A DNA stretch of 64,000 nt from positions 1 to 64,000 of the forward strand of contig JAFZWV010000017.1 of the NCBI GenBank assembly GCA_017617035.1, given 5' to 3'. Position numbers and translations under genes: made by a program. The first letter of the stretch is position 1. Each line of letters starts with the position of its first letter. The notes under the pieces are model-generated. The model made no database searches. It saw only the letters and a list, made by a program, of their open reading frames with translations, and was not told the DNA's origin. This DNA is from Bacteroidales bacterium (GTDB taxonomy: Bacteria > Bacteroidota > Bacteroidia > Bacteroidales > UBA932). Below, in pieces: positions 32,913 to 41,498 of the stretch.

Positions 32913-34502
32913 ATGACCTGCAGACTACGCTCCATTACTCTATTGGCGCTTCTTCTGCCGCTGCTTTTCGGCTGCTGCAGAAGAGCCCTTACTATTCCCC
33001 TTGAAGACGGAGAGGCCGTCTGGGGAGGCCATATCAAGGACGGCTCACTGATGCCGTTCGCTCCCGGCTTCGAAACCTCGCTGGAGTACAATCTCTCCAA
33101 TCAGGTTAATCCTCTGCTTCTCACTTCAGGAGGAAAGTATGTCTGGAGCGAGTCCCCATTCTCTTTTAGAATCGAGGCTGGTGAGATAGTTATTACATCC
33201 CACCATTCCGATATAGTCTGGGAGAAAGCCGGAGAGACTCTGTCCGACGCATTCAAAACCGCGTCATCTAAGTTCTTCCCCGCCGACGGCAAGCTGCCCC
33301 CGAAGGAGTTCTTCGAGATGCCTCAGTACAACACCTGGATCGAACTGATGTACAATCAGAACCAAGCCGGAGTACTGGCATACGCAAAGGGTATCCTGGA
33401 CAACGGGCTTCCTCCCGGAATTATAATGATCGACGATACCTGGCAGGAAGACTACGGAAAATGGGTCTTCCACCCGGGCCGTTTCCCGAACCCCAAGGCT
33501 ATGTGTGACCAGCTCCACACAATGGGGTTCAAGCTGATGCTGTGGATATGCCCGTTCGTGAGCATGGACCAGTATCAGATCTGCCGCGAGATCATGGACG
33601 GCAAGGGCTTCCTGCTCACCGGCGCCCAGACTTGGGAAGAGGCTAATGACCCGTATCCCGTGCGATGGTGGAACGGGACCTCGGCCGTGCTCGATTTCTC
33701 CAACCCGGCGGCGGTAGAGTGGTTCGACCGGCAGCTTAAGCGCCTGACCGACGACTATGGGGTCGACGGCTTCAAGTTCGACGCGGGCGACTTCGACTTC
33801 TACCCGGCCGACGCTCTCGCGAAGGGCGGAAATGTCCCCGCGTGGGAGCAGTGCTCAATGTTCGTGGACCATGCCACCAACTATCCGTACAACGAGCTGC
33901 GTGCCGGATGGCGCAACGCCGGAAGGCCGGTGGTCAACCGTCTCCATGACAAGGGCCACAGCTGGGAAGACCTGCGCAAGCTCATCCCCGAAATGATGGC
34001 CGAGAGCCTGATGGGCTTCAGTTTCTGCTGCCCGGACATGGTCGGCGGCGGCAGCTTCGAAACCTTCCTGAGCGGGCAGACCGACCCCGAGCTCATCGTC
34101 CGCTCGGCCCAGGTCCATGCACTTATGCCCATGATGCAGTTCTCGCTGGCGCCATGGCGAGTGCTCGATAAAGCGCACTACGCTGCGGTCTTGAAGGCCG
34201 TCGAGATCAGGCAGGCCAGGCTCCCGCTTATCGAAAGCCTGTTCGAGCGCGCAGCCAAGACTGGCGAGCCTATAGTAGCGCCGCTCGAGTACGTCTTCCC
34301 CGGCGAGGGACTTGCCCGCGTGGTCGACGAATTCATGCTGGGCGACAGGGTGCTTGTAGCGCCCATGCAGGAGAGCGGCACCTCGCGTACCGTCATCCTC
34401 CCGGCAGGCCAGTGGAAGGCCGACGACGGCCAGGTTTATGAAGGCGGGCAGCACGTCATCGACGTCCCGCTCGACCGTTTACCAGTATTTGAAAGATTGT
34501 AA
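32913..34502 (+). CDS. GH31-family glycosidase lipoprotein (NET37/MYORG-like)
   Basis: The protein has 529 residues with lipobox LLFGCC. A short N-terminal beta domain precedes a GH31 TIM barrel. GIIMIDDTWQEDYGKW opens the barrel, FKLMLWICPFVSMD follows, and GVDGFKFDAGD carries the nucleophile Asp290. RPVVNRLHDKGHSWEDL lies where the acid/base loop is expected. The layout resembles the NET37/MYORG branch of GH31, which includes alpha-galactosidases; GH31 also contains alpha-N-acetylgalactosaminidases. It lacks the large insertions of alpha-glucosidases. Exo-acting release of alpha-Gal or alpha-GalNAc fits the locus. Confidence 0.8.
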   Translation: MTCRLRSITLLALLLPLLFGCCRRALTIPLEDGEAVWGGHIKDGSLMPFAPGFETSLEYNLSNQVNPLLLTSGGKYVWSESPFSFRIEAGEIVITSHHSDIVWEKAGETLSDAFKTASSKFFPADGKLPPKEFFEMPQYNTWIELMYNQNQAGVLAYAKGILDNGLPPGIIMIDDTWQEDYGKWVFHPGRFPNPKAMCDQLHTMGFKLMLWICPFVSMDQYQICREIMDGKGFLLTGAQTWEEANDPYPVRWWNGTSAVLDFSNPAAVEWFDRQLKRLTDDYGVDGFKFDAGDFDFYPADALAKGGNVPAWEQCSMFVDHATNYPYNELRAGWRNAGRPVVNRLHDKGHSWEDLRKLIPEMMAESLMGFSFCCPDMVGGGSFETFLSGQTDPELIVRSAQVHALMPMMQFSLAPWRVLDKAHYAAVLKAVEIRQARLPLIESLFERAAKTGEPIVAPLEYVFPGEGLARVVDEFMLGDRVLVAPMQESGTSRTVILPAGQWKADDGQVYEGGQHVIDVPLDRLPVFERL

Positions 34503-34506
34503 AGAT

Positions 34507-35952
34507 ATGAAACGCTTACTCACGTTCTTTGCAGCCGCGGCGCTGCTGTGTTCCTGCGATGATTTCCAGTTGCCCGACTTCGGCTTCAAGCCGAGCGGCG
34601 GCGACAAAACTGAAAAGCCCGACGAGAAGCCCGACGAGCCGCTGCCCGACAACACCGGTTCCGACGCCCCGGGCGGCTACGACTGGACCGGAGTGAAATA
34701 CAATTTCGAGGAGTCTACCGATGTCATCGCCAACCCCGAGAGGGGCTTTATGAAGTATCAGGACTTCAAGAGCAAGACTTCGGCGCTCAAAGCTTCGGCC
34801 GTCAAGGCCCAGAGAGCGGAAGGCCGTACGCTTTACTACACAGGCTACTACCTTACCGACTTCATGAACGGCGACATCTCCGAGGCCTTCCTTCAGAAGA
34901 TTCAGGACACGATGGACGCCCTGCGCGAAGGCGGCGCGAAATGCGTTCTTCGCTTCGCCTACAAGGAGAGCGAAAGCGACAAACCGTGGGATCCGACCGA
35001 AGAAATAGTGATGCGCCATATCGCTCAGCTCAAGCCCATCCTGCAGAGGAACGAGGACGTGATTTTCGTGCTTCAGGCAGGATTTGTAGGCGTCTGGGGT
35101 GAGTGGTACTACACCACCAATTTCAAGTACCAGCCGTCTACCAACGACGATTACCTGCCGCGCAAGAGAGTCGCCGAGGCTCTTCTCGACGCGCTCCCCG
35201 CTTCTCGCCAGGTCGAGCTCCGTACCCCTCAGTTCAAGATGAGGATGTACGGCCTTTCGCTTAAGGATACCCTTACCGCAAAGACTGCCCACAAAGGCCA
35301 GACCCTCGACCGCCTCGCCGGCCATAACGATTGCTTCGGCGCAGCCTACGACGACTGGGGAACCTTCGACAACGAGAGCAACGACCGCGCATTCTGGAAG
35401 GCCGAGACCCGCTACACCATCATGGGCGGCGAGACCTGCAACGTTTCCGATTACTGCACCTGCCAGGCATCGACTAAGGACATGGTCGATTATCACTGGA
35501 CTTATCTCAACATAGATTATCACACCAGTGTCATCAACGGCTGGAAAAACAACAACTGCTACAATGAGATCGTGAACAGGCTGGGCTACAGGCTCGTCCT
35601 GCAGAACGTGGAGCGCAAGGAAGATCTGAAGGCAGGAGAAGATCTCGAGATCGCTATCAACTTCCGCAACGACGGCTATGCCGCCCCGATGAATCCGCGC
35701 CGCGTTGAGCTCGTCTTTGTAGACGCCAGCGGTAAGGAAACCAAGTTCCAGGTCGCATCCGACCCGAGGAAGTGGCAGCCCGGCGCCCACACCGTTCTTA
35801 CCAAGTTCAAGCTCCCCGCAGAAAAGGGAACCCTGTATCTGAACCTCAGCGATCCCCTGCTGCCGAACAATCCGCTCTACAGCATCGCATTCGCAAACAA
35901 GAACGTATTCGATTCGAAGACAGGTTACAACAAACTGTTCGAGCTTAAATGA
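34507..35952 (+). CDS. DUF4874/DUF4832 lipoprotein, paralogue 3
   Basis: The ATG at 34507 (MKRLLTFFAAAALLCSCDDFQ) is chosen over an upstream in-frame ATG inside the GH31 gene because it restores the lipobox. A linker rich in Lys, Pro and Asp (about 30-55) separates the signal from the domain. The conserved blocks are those of paralogue 2 with high identity (VLQAGFVGVWGEWYYTTNF, ELRTPQFKMRMYG, RYTIMGGETCN, YHWTYLNIDYHTSVI), and the C-terminal block is NLSDPLLPNNPLYSI. It is followed by a gene overlapping it by 4 nt. Function unknown; see the findings for a testable proposal. Confidence 0.78.
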   Translation: MKRLLTFFAAAALLCSCDDFQLPDFGFKPSGGDKTEKPDEKPDEPLPDNTGSDAPGGYDWTGVKYNFEESTDVIANPERGFMKYQDFKSKTSALKASAVKAQRAEGRTLYYTGYYLTDFMNGDISEAFLQKIQDTMDALREGGAKCVLRFAYKESESDKPWDPTEEIVMRHIAQLKPILQRNEDVIFVLQAGFVGVWGEWYYTTNFKYQPSTNDDYLPRKRVAEALLDALPASRQVELRTPQFKMRMYGLSLKDTLTAKTAHKGQTLDRLAGHNDCFGAAYDDWGTFDNESNDRAFWKAETRYTIMGGETCNVSDYCTCQASTKDMVDYHWTYLNIDYHTSVINGWKNNNCYNEIVNRLGYRLVLQNVERKEDLKAGEDLEIAINFRNDGYAAPMNPRRVELVFVDASGKETKFQVASDPRKWQPGAHTVLTKFKLPAEKGTLYLNLSDPLLPNNPLYSIAFANKNVFDSKTGYNKLFELK

Positions 35953-36674
35953 GAATCTACGGCGCCATAGCTGCAGCGCTGCTTGCAGTGCTGGCAGTAT
36001 CGTGTAAGACCGAATCAATCAAGGGCTACTGGGACCGGCATGCCCCTGACATCAGTGATATCCGCACTGCGGAAGACGAGTTCTCGAAATTTGCAGAACT
36101 GGCTGTAGCAGCGCCGGAAGAAGACGCCCAGGCCGAAATAGACCATCTGTTCGACTTGCTTAAGAAAGACGAAGTCGCATTCTACGTCTACACGGAGTGG
36201 ACGGTATCGGCGTTCTACTCAGCCGCTTCGCCTTGCAGGAACTGCCCTCTGTTCGTCTATTCGATGAACAGGATACTCTCAGACGGAATAATCGACGGTT
36301 ACGACGCGGAGATGTACACCCGCTTTGTAACTGCGTGCTCGACCAACCTGGTCGGTGACAAGGTTACTCTCCCACCGCTTCGCGACGAGCGTGGTTCTGA
36401 AATCACCTTGGAGCATGGCCAAACCACCCTGTACATGGTCGTCAACCTTACCTGTCCGAGTTGCCTGAAGGCTCTCGACAAGTATGCGGATTTCAGGCCT
36501 GATGCCGTCCATATCGCCCTATGCAGCGGCCCCGGCAGGCTTCCCTCTGCAGCAGGTTGGGAATACATCAGGGCGGTTAATACCGACGAAATATACGATG
36601 TTGACGCAGCCCCGTTCTACTTCGTAGAGAACGCCGACGGAACAATCGAAACAACCTACACAAGAGCTTTATGA
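35949..36674 (+). CDS. Thioredoxin-like lipoprotein (DUF5106-type)
   Basis: The protein has 241 residues with lipobox LAVSCKTES. The N-terminal helical part (residues 20-120) contains CRNCPLF, and the C-terminal part has a thioredoxin-like fold with NLTCPSCLKAL (CxxC near residues 162-165), then the PFYFVEN cis-Pro-like segment. It resembles the DUF5106/AhpC-TSA lipoproteins of Bacteroidales, which are expected to handle disulphides in the envelope. It overlaps the genes on both sides by 4 nt, so it is translated as part of the PUL operon, perhaps helping fold the Cys-containing surface enzymes. Confidence 0.65.
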   Translation: MRIYGAIAAALLAVLAVSCKTESIKGYWDRHAPDISDIRTAEDEFSKFAELAVAAPEEDAQAEIDHLFDLLKKDEVAFYVYTEWTVSAFYSAASPCRNCPLFVYSMNRILSDGIIDGYDAEMYTRFVTACSTNLVGDKVTLPPLRDERGSEITLEHGQTTLYMVVNLTCPSCLKALDKYADFRPDAVHIALCSGPGRLPSAAGWEYIRAVNTDEIYDVDAAPFYFVENADGTIETTYTRAL

Positions 36675-38242
36675 GAATGAAGAGAATGATGATTCCGGCG
36701 CTGGTTTTGGCCGGAGCGATGCTTTTCGCCTGCAACACGGATAATCCCGGCAAAGACGAAGGCAAGAAAGAGGAAGAAAAACCCGTTGTGGACTACACGC
36801 CCCAGCCCGGCACCTACACTTTCGTGATGCCCGACTATAAGGTCAAGGGCGGCACTTCTTACGGCAAGACTACCTGGGAAGCCGGCGACCAGATTTATGT
36901 CCACGGCAACTATGATCCGTATTCAATCATCGTAACCCTGAAGGCAGAAGATATCTCCGCAGACGGAAAAACCGCTACGGTCGACCTTACCGAGGTTCCT
37001 AAGACAGGCGCCGCGCCCGATAAACTCTACGCGGCCTTCCCTGCCGACCATGTAGCCATCGAATCCTCCTTCTGCGACGCCACCAACCGCTATATCCCCA
37101 ACGGAGACATGCTGATGACAGCTTATCTGACCGAAGGCAATAAATTCGAATTCATCCATGTCACCGGCGCCATGGCATTCACTACTACCGAGCCATGCGA
37201 CAGTTTCGTCGTCGTAGGAAACGCCAGCGAGGAGCTCGTATTCGATTGCCTCGGAGTGCAGGTTACCAGCGAGGTGGAACTCTACCGCCTCGAAGTCGGC
37301 GAGGGCCATCGCTTCTACCGCCAGGCGATGAACGATGGTTGCGGAATAGCCTATATCCCCGTCAGGACCATCTTCAGCGAGAAGGGCTTCAACATCTACC
37401 TTAAGAAGGGCGACAAGTATCCGAAGGTATACCGCCATATAGAATCAGTTACAGTGGCCCATGGCACCGTAATTGACCTGGGCGACATCACCGCACAGCT
37501 CGAAGATTACGAAGGTCCCGACCCCGTAGATCCTATTATGCCTGAGATTGGCACCTACGAAAGGATCATGGTCGACGTCGAAGAATTGTCCGGCATATGC
37601 CTCACGGCCGAGAAGGATGCATTCTGGGCTGTCGGAGATCAGGGCCAGCTCGCAAAGGTCTCGTTCGACGGCGAAGTCACAAAGATCAAGAACTTCAACA
37701 ACGACCTCGAGGCCATAACTCTCCACACCCCGTCCGGAGATCTCTGGATAGCGGCCGAGGGTTCTCAGAAGGTCTACAAGTGCGAAGCCCCATACACCTC
37801 CTACACGTCTATGTTCACGGTCGACGATGCCAAGAACTACGGCAACAGCGGCCTCGAAGGAATTGCATACTACAAAGACAGCCTAATCTATGTAGGCGCC
37901 CAGACCGGAGCCAATCTCTGGACTTACACTCTCGATGGCGAAAAGCTCGACATGGTCAGCCTCAAGAAGCTTTCGAGCAAGGTTATCGAGATCGGAGGAC
38001 TATGCTATGACGCTGTCAACGACTGGCTGTGGGTAACTGATTCGGAAAGCCATCGTGTCCACGTCTTCTCCGGAGATGCCACCACCTTCCTTAAGAGTTA
38101 CCGTGTCCCCTATTGCGGCAACAATGAGTCTATCTGCGTCGACCACGAACGCGGCTATGTTTATGTCGGCGACGATGATGACAGCAATCCTTCCATCTAC
38201 AAGATACATTTTACCGGACTTAAACCCGAAGATCGCAAATAA
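36671..38242 (+). CDS. Lipoprotein with fimbrillin-like N-domain and SdiA-regulated-type beta-propeller
   Basis: The protein has 523 residues with lipobox MLFACNTD and an acidic/Lys linker. Residues 40-290 resemble fimbrillin-type beta-sandwiches (DYTPQPGTYTFVMPDY, KFEFIHVTGAMAF). Residues 300-515 form a propeller with repeated strands (LSGICLTAEKDAFWAVGD, LEAITLHTPSGDLWIAAEG, LEGIAYYKDSLIYVGAQTG, IGGLCYDAVNDWLWVTDSE) typical of the SdiA-regulated family, which includes calcium-dependent esterase/lactonase-like and phytase-like propellers. The domain combination is unusual. It overlaps the flanking genes by 4 and 1 nt. Confidence 0.7.
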   Translation: MRMKRMMIPALVLAGAMLFACNTDNPGKDEGKKEEEKPVVDYTPQPGTYTFVMPDYKVKGGTSYGKTTWEAGDQIYVHGNYDPYSIIVTLKAEDISADGKTATVDLTEVPKTGAAPDKLYAAFPADHVAIESSFCDATNRYIPNGDMLMTAYLTEGNKFEFIHVTGAMAFTTTEPCDSFVVVGNASEELVFDCLGVQVTSEVELYRLEVGEGHRFYRQAMNDGCGIAYIPVRTIFSEKGFNIYLKKGDKYPKVYRHIESVTVAHGTVIDLGDITAQLEDYEGPDPVDPIMPEIGTYERIMVDVEELSGICLTAEKDAFWAVGDQGQLAKVSFDGEVTKIKNFNNDLEAITLHTPSGDLWIAAEGSQKVYKCEAPYTSYTSMFTVDDAKNYGNSGLEGIAYYKDSLIYVGAQTGANLWTYTLDGEKLDMVSLKKLSSKVIEIGGLCYDAVNDWLWVTDSESHRVHVFSGDATTFLKSYRVPYCGNNESICVDHERGYVYVGDDDDSNPSIYKIHFTGLKPEDRK

Positions 38243-39363
38243 TGAAAAAGACACTCGTTTTTGCCGCTTTGATTGCGGTATTGGCTGTCTCCTGCAAGGA
38301 GAAAAGCGGCCTGCAGTACTACCAGACCGACCGCACCTACGATATTGTTTCAGTTAAAGAACCCGCGCAGGACGCCGAAGTTCGCAACGTCATCATCATG
38401 ATTGGCGACGGTATGGGCCTCGAGCAGGTCAGCTGCGGATGGGTTGTCAATAAAGGTAAACTCAACCTTGACAACTTCACTGCCACCGGTCTCTCGCGCA
38501 CATGGTGTACGGACAAGCTGATTACCGATTCGGGCGCGGGCGGAACCGCCATTGCGGCCGGTGCAAAGACGGCCTACTGCCATGTGGGCACGGCCCCCGA
38601 CAACTCCGACCTGCCTAGCGTGCTGGTTAAGGCGCAAAAACTCGGAAAGAAGACCGGAACCGTCGTAACCTGCCATTTTGCAGACGCTACGCCGTGCGAT
38701 TTCTGCTGCCACAACGAGCACCGATACAACCAGGAAGACCTCATCGCCGACTACATCGAGAGCGGTGTTGATTACCTCGCCGGCGGCGGACTGGACTGGT
38801 TCACGACTAAGCGCACCGACGGACGCGACATCACCGAAGAAATGTCCGCCGCTGGCTACAACGTCGCCCTCGACGAAGCCGCTCTGATGAGCGCCGAACT
38901 GCCCGTTATCGGCATCCTTTCGCCCGACAATCTGCCCGTGGCGAAGGAGAGGGGCGACCTCTTCCGCAGGATGGTCAAGCGCGGTCTCGATCAGCTTTCT
39001 GCCGAGCCCAAGGGCTTCGTGATGATGATCGAAGGCTCATGCATCGACGACTGGCTCCATGGCAACGACATCGGCAAGGCCATGGAGGAGCTGCTCGACT
39101 TCGACCGCACTATCGGCGACGTTCTCGAATGGGCGGCCAATGACGGCCACACCCTGGTAGTCGTCACCGCCGACCATAACACCGGCAGCCTGACCCTGCA
39201 GGACGGCAATCTCGAAGAGGGCGTCATCGGCGTCCATTTCGCCAGCGAGGGCCACAACGGCATCGCGGTCCCGATTTACGCCTGGGGCCCCGGTTCGAAG
39301 GCGTTTACAGGCATTTGTGAAAACGAAGACTGGGGTAAATTGATCGCAACGTTCGTTAAATAG
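38242..39363 (+). CDS. Alkaline phosphatase lipoprotein
   Basis: The protein has 373 residues with lipobox LAVSCKEKS. Metal and catalytic motifs are MIGDGMGLEQ (Asp56), TDSGAGGTAIAAG with nucleophile Ser97, and TADHNTGS (Asp311, His312), matching the alkaline phosphatase superfamily (PhoA-type). It hydrolyses phosphomonoesters in the periplasm or on the surface. Its start codon shares a base with the stop of the propeller gene (TAATG). It is the last gene of the PUL operon and the second extracytoplasmic phosphatase of the locus. Confidence 0.88.
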   Translation: MKKTLVFAALIAVLAVSCKEKSGLQYYQTDRTYDIVSVKEPAQDAEVRNVIIMIGDGMGLEQVSCGWVVNKGKLNLDNFTATGLSRTWCTDKLITDSGAGGTAIAAGAKTAYCHVGTAPDNSDLPSVLVKAQKLGKKTGTVVTCHFADATPCDFCCHNEHRYNQEDLIADYIESGVDYLAGGGLDWFTTKRTDGRDITEEMSAAGYNVALDEAALMSAELPVIGILSPDNLPVAKERGDLFRRMVKRGLDQLSAEPKGFVMMIEGSCIDDWLHGNDIGKAMEELLDFDRTIGDVLEWAANDGHTLVVVTADHNTGSLTLQDGNLEEGVIGVHFASEGHNGIAVPIYAWGPGSKAFTGICENEDWGKLIATFVK

Positions 39364-39452
39364 ATTCCTTCGCTTCGCTCGGAATGACACTGTCATCCTG
39401 AGGGGCCCCCTCATTATTGTCATCCCGAGGAGCGTAAGCGACGAAGGGATCT
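39363..39452. repeat. Bacteroidota REP-like inverted repeat pair
   Basis: GATTCCTTCGCTTCGCTCGGAATGACA-type arm (39363-39390) and its degenerate inverse TGTCATCCCGAGG...GAAGGGATC (39418-39452) enclose the palindrome GAGGGGCCCCCTC (39400-39412). These are the dispersed 'SFRAKRRNL' type repeats found in many Bacteroidota intergenic regions. It may terminate the PUL operon. Confidence 0.7.
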
Positions 39453-39460
39453 TTGATATT

Positions 39461-40387
39461 ATGACAAAAATGAAAGAGAAAAAGCATAATTGGCTATTGT
39501 ATGCCCTGGTGACGATGTGCACCTGGGGCGTGTGGATGACGTTCTCGGACCCGACTCTCGGCAATATTTATCTCGGCATACCCGAGGCATTCCCTTCGGA
39601 AATGGTCTATGTCGTGTGGGCCCTGTCGATGATACCCTGCGCGCTTCTGGCGCTTCATAACATCAAGTGGAAGCTCGACGTGCGCCCGAAATCGATGGCG
39701 CTAAGTATGGGCGTCGGCCTGCTCGGAGCGGGCGGACAGCTGGTGCTGTTCCTGGCGCTGAAGTATGCCCCGTCGTATCTCGTAATGCCCATGATTTCCG
39801 TGGCGCCTATCGTGACCGTTCTGCTGTCGGCGACCTTCCTTAAGGAGAAGGTCTCGAAGCTCGGCATACTCGGTATCGTGCTGGCATTTGTCGCCATCAT
39901 CTGCTTCGCCATGCCCAGCGATACCGGCGGCGAGGGAGGAGCCCAGGGCTGGCTGTGGATACTTCTGGCCGCGGTCGTGTTTATCTGCTGGGGCACCCAG
40001 GCCTTCGTCATGAAACTGGCGAACAACAGCACCCCCGACGCGGAGAGCGTGTTCGTATACATGGCCATAGCCGCTGTCGTGCTGATTCCGGTCGCGTTCC
40101 TGCTTAAGGCGCCCGCGGAGCTGACTGCCTACGGCTGGGCCGCTCCCACCAAGGTCTTCTTCGTTCAGATTCTGAACGCCATCGGCGCGTTTACGCTCGT
40201 CTACGCGAACCGCTACGGCAAGGCAATGGTCATCGCCCCACTCGCAGACGCCTGCTCGCCGGTCATCTGCTGCTTGCTGTCGATCATCCTGCTTGCCATC
40301 GCAGGCCTCGACGCCATGCCGACTTTCTGGCAGATTGGCGGTATGGTCGCCGCCATCAGCTGCGTTTTGATATTCAGCAGGGAGTAA
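39461..40387 (+). CDS. EamA/DMT-family transporter
   Basis: This 308-residue membrane protein has ten hydrophobic segments in two halves. The N-terminus (LLYALVTMCTWGVWMTFSDP) and the segments LVMPMISVAPIVTVLLSATFLKEKVS and APLADACSPVICCLLSIILLAIAG are typical of the EamA fold. A second ATG at 39470 is an equally good start. The gene follows the REP-like repeat and precedes a convergent AraC regulator; the substrate is not readable. It may serve the neighbouring PUL, but the repeat in between argues for separate transcription. Confidence 0.82.
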   Translation: MTKMKEKKHNWLLYALVTMCTWGVWMTFSDPTLGNIYLGIPEAFPSEMVYVVWALSMIPCALLALHNIKWKLDVRPKSMALSMGVGLLGAGGQLVLFLALKYAPSYLVMPMISVAPIVTVLLSATFLKEKVSKLGILGIVLAFVAIICFAMPSDTGGEGGAQGWLWILLAAVVFICWGTQAFVMKLANNSTPDAESVFVYMAIAAVVLIPVAFLLKAPAELTAYGWAAPTKVFFVQILNAIGAFTLVYANRYGKAMVIAPLADACSPVICCLLSIILLAIAGLDAMPTFWQIGGMVAAISCVLIFSRE

Positions 40388-40390
40388 TTC

Positions 40391-41260
40391 TTAGTTGGAA
40401 GAGTTTCGATACTGCATGGCAGTGATGCCGGTCGCGTGCTTGAAATAACGATAGAATGATGACGGCTCGGAGAAACCGAGCATGTAGGATATCTCGCTGA
40501 GGGTACAGTCTGGCCTTGTATCTATCAGTCGCTTTGCGTGGGCGATTACAAAGCTCTCTATGCTGTCGGCAGGAGACAAGCCTCCTGTCTCGCGTGTTAT
40601 CACTTTCGAGAAATATTTAGGCGTGAGGTTAAGTAGTTTTGCATAGTACTTGACCTCACGCGATTCCTGGTAGTGCTCAGCTATAAGGTTGCAGAAATCG
40701 TTGTAAAGCCGGGATGAATGGGACAATGCAAGCCCTTTGTCGAGTTCACGGCGATAATAATTCACAAATTCATAGCCTACCGTCAACTGACCGATTAACA
40801 AATGTCGGCGCAGCTGAAGGTCTTTCTTATCGTGGTCTGCTATAATGCCCAGCAAGTCTATTACCTTAAGCAGGCGCTCGACCTGAGTATCAGTCAGATT
40901 ACAAAACGGACTTAGGTAAAACTTTTCATAGCCATGGCTGAACAGCTGAGCCTTCATCTCCGGGTAAATATCGTGGGAGATATACAAACGGGTAATCACA
41001 AAGTCAGGAGAGCACTCCAATTGCCTGAGTATATGGCCAGGCATTATAATCGACAAATCGTTCTTATGGTATTCGTACTCCTGAAAGTCGCACAGAACCT
41101 TTGCGTTGCCCTGAAGACATATAGAGACCACGACATCCGGAGAAGCAATGTCTTCATTCACCAATTTAAAGCCGCTTCTGCGTCGAACGATATAAACGTC
41201 ATTCTGTCTGATGAGGTTACTTATTCGCTCCAACTCATGGGCCAAACTTACATGATCCAT
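40391..41260 (-). CDS. AraC-family transcriptional regulator
   Basis: The protein has 289 residues: an N-terminal cupin-like sensing domain (about 25-150; VVSICLQGNAKVLCDFQEYEY, ILRQLECSPDFVITRLY) and a C-terminal double helix-turn-helix (about 190-289; YYAKLLNLTPKYFSKVI and LSEISYMLGFSEPSSFYRYFKHATGITAMQYR). It is read toward the EamA gene (tail to tail, 3 bases apart) and away from the fimbrial operon, sharing a 238-nt spacer with the latter, so it is a candidate regulator of fimbriae. Confidence 0.9.
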   Translation of the reverse strand: MDHVSLAHELERISNLIRQNDVYIVRRRSGFKLVNEDIASPDVVVSICLQGNAKVLCDFQEYEYHKNDLSIIMPGHILRQLECSPDFVITRLYISHDIYPEMKAQLFSHGYEKFYLSPFCNLTDTQVERLLKVIDLLGIIADHDKKDLQLRRHLLIGQLTVGYEFVNYYRRELDKGLALSHSSRLYNDFCNLIAEHYQESREVKYYAKLLNLTPKYFSKVITRETGGLSPADSIESFVIAHAKRLIDTRPDCTLSEISYMLGFSEPSSFYRYFKHATGITAMQYRNSSN

Positions 41261-41343
41261 AATGATTACCTTTTGTCAGCAATTATAGCAACTATGATCA
41301 ATTTATACAAATAGTCAGGCGACTTTTTGTCATAAATTAAGAG

Positions 41344-41423
41344 TTTCTCGCCACCCTTTTTCCCGGTAAATAGCGGTAACTTTGCGCAATTTGAATTTAG
41401 AATGGACTCTTGGTGGCGCGAAA
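41344..41423. repeat. Inverted repeat bracketing the fimbrial promoter
   Basis: TTTCTCGCCACC (41344-41355) and GGTGGCGCGAAA (41412-41423) are inverted copies differing at one of 12 positions and enclose the only good promoter of the fimbrial operon (TAACTTTG, 41377-41384). This is the geometry of a small invertible promoter, although 80 bp is short. Confidence 0.5.
41377..41384 (+). promoter_or_regulatory. -7 element of the fimbrial operon
   Basis: TAACTTTG matches TAnnTTTG exactly; a T-run (CCCTTTTTCCC) sits near the -33 position. It gives a leader of about 105 nt. Confidence 0.65.
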
Positions 41424-41440
41424 GGCCGTGGCGGAACACT

Positions 41441-41460
41441 TTATGAAATTAATTTCATAA
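41441..41460. promoter_or_regulatory. 20-bp perfect palindrome in the fimbrial leader
   Basis: TTATGAAATTAATTTCATAA is a perfect palindrome within the 5' leader, downstream of the -7 element. It could be an operator for a dimeric regulator acting as a roadblock, or an RNA hairpin. Confidence 0.55.
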
Positions 41461-41498
41461 CTTAGTAGGTTGAGGGAGAAGCCACCCGGAAAGTGACA

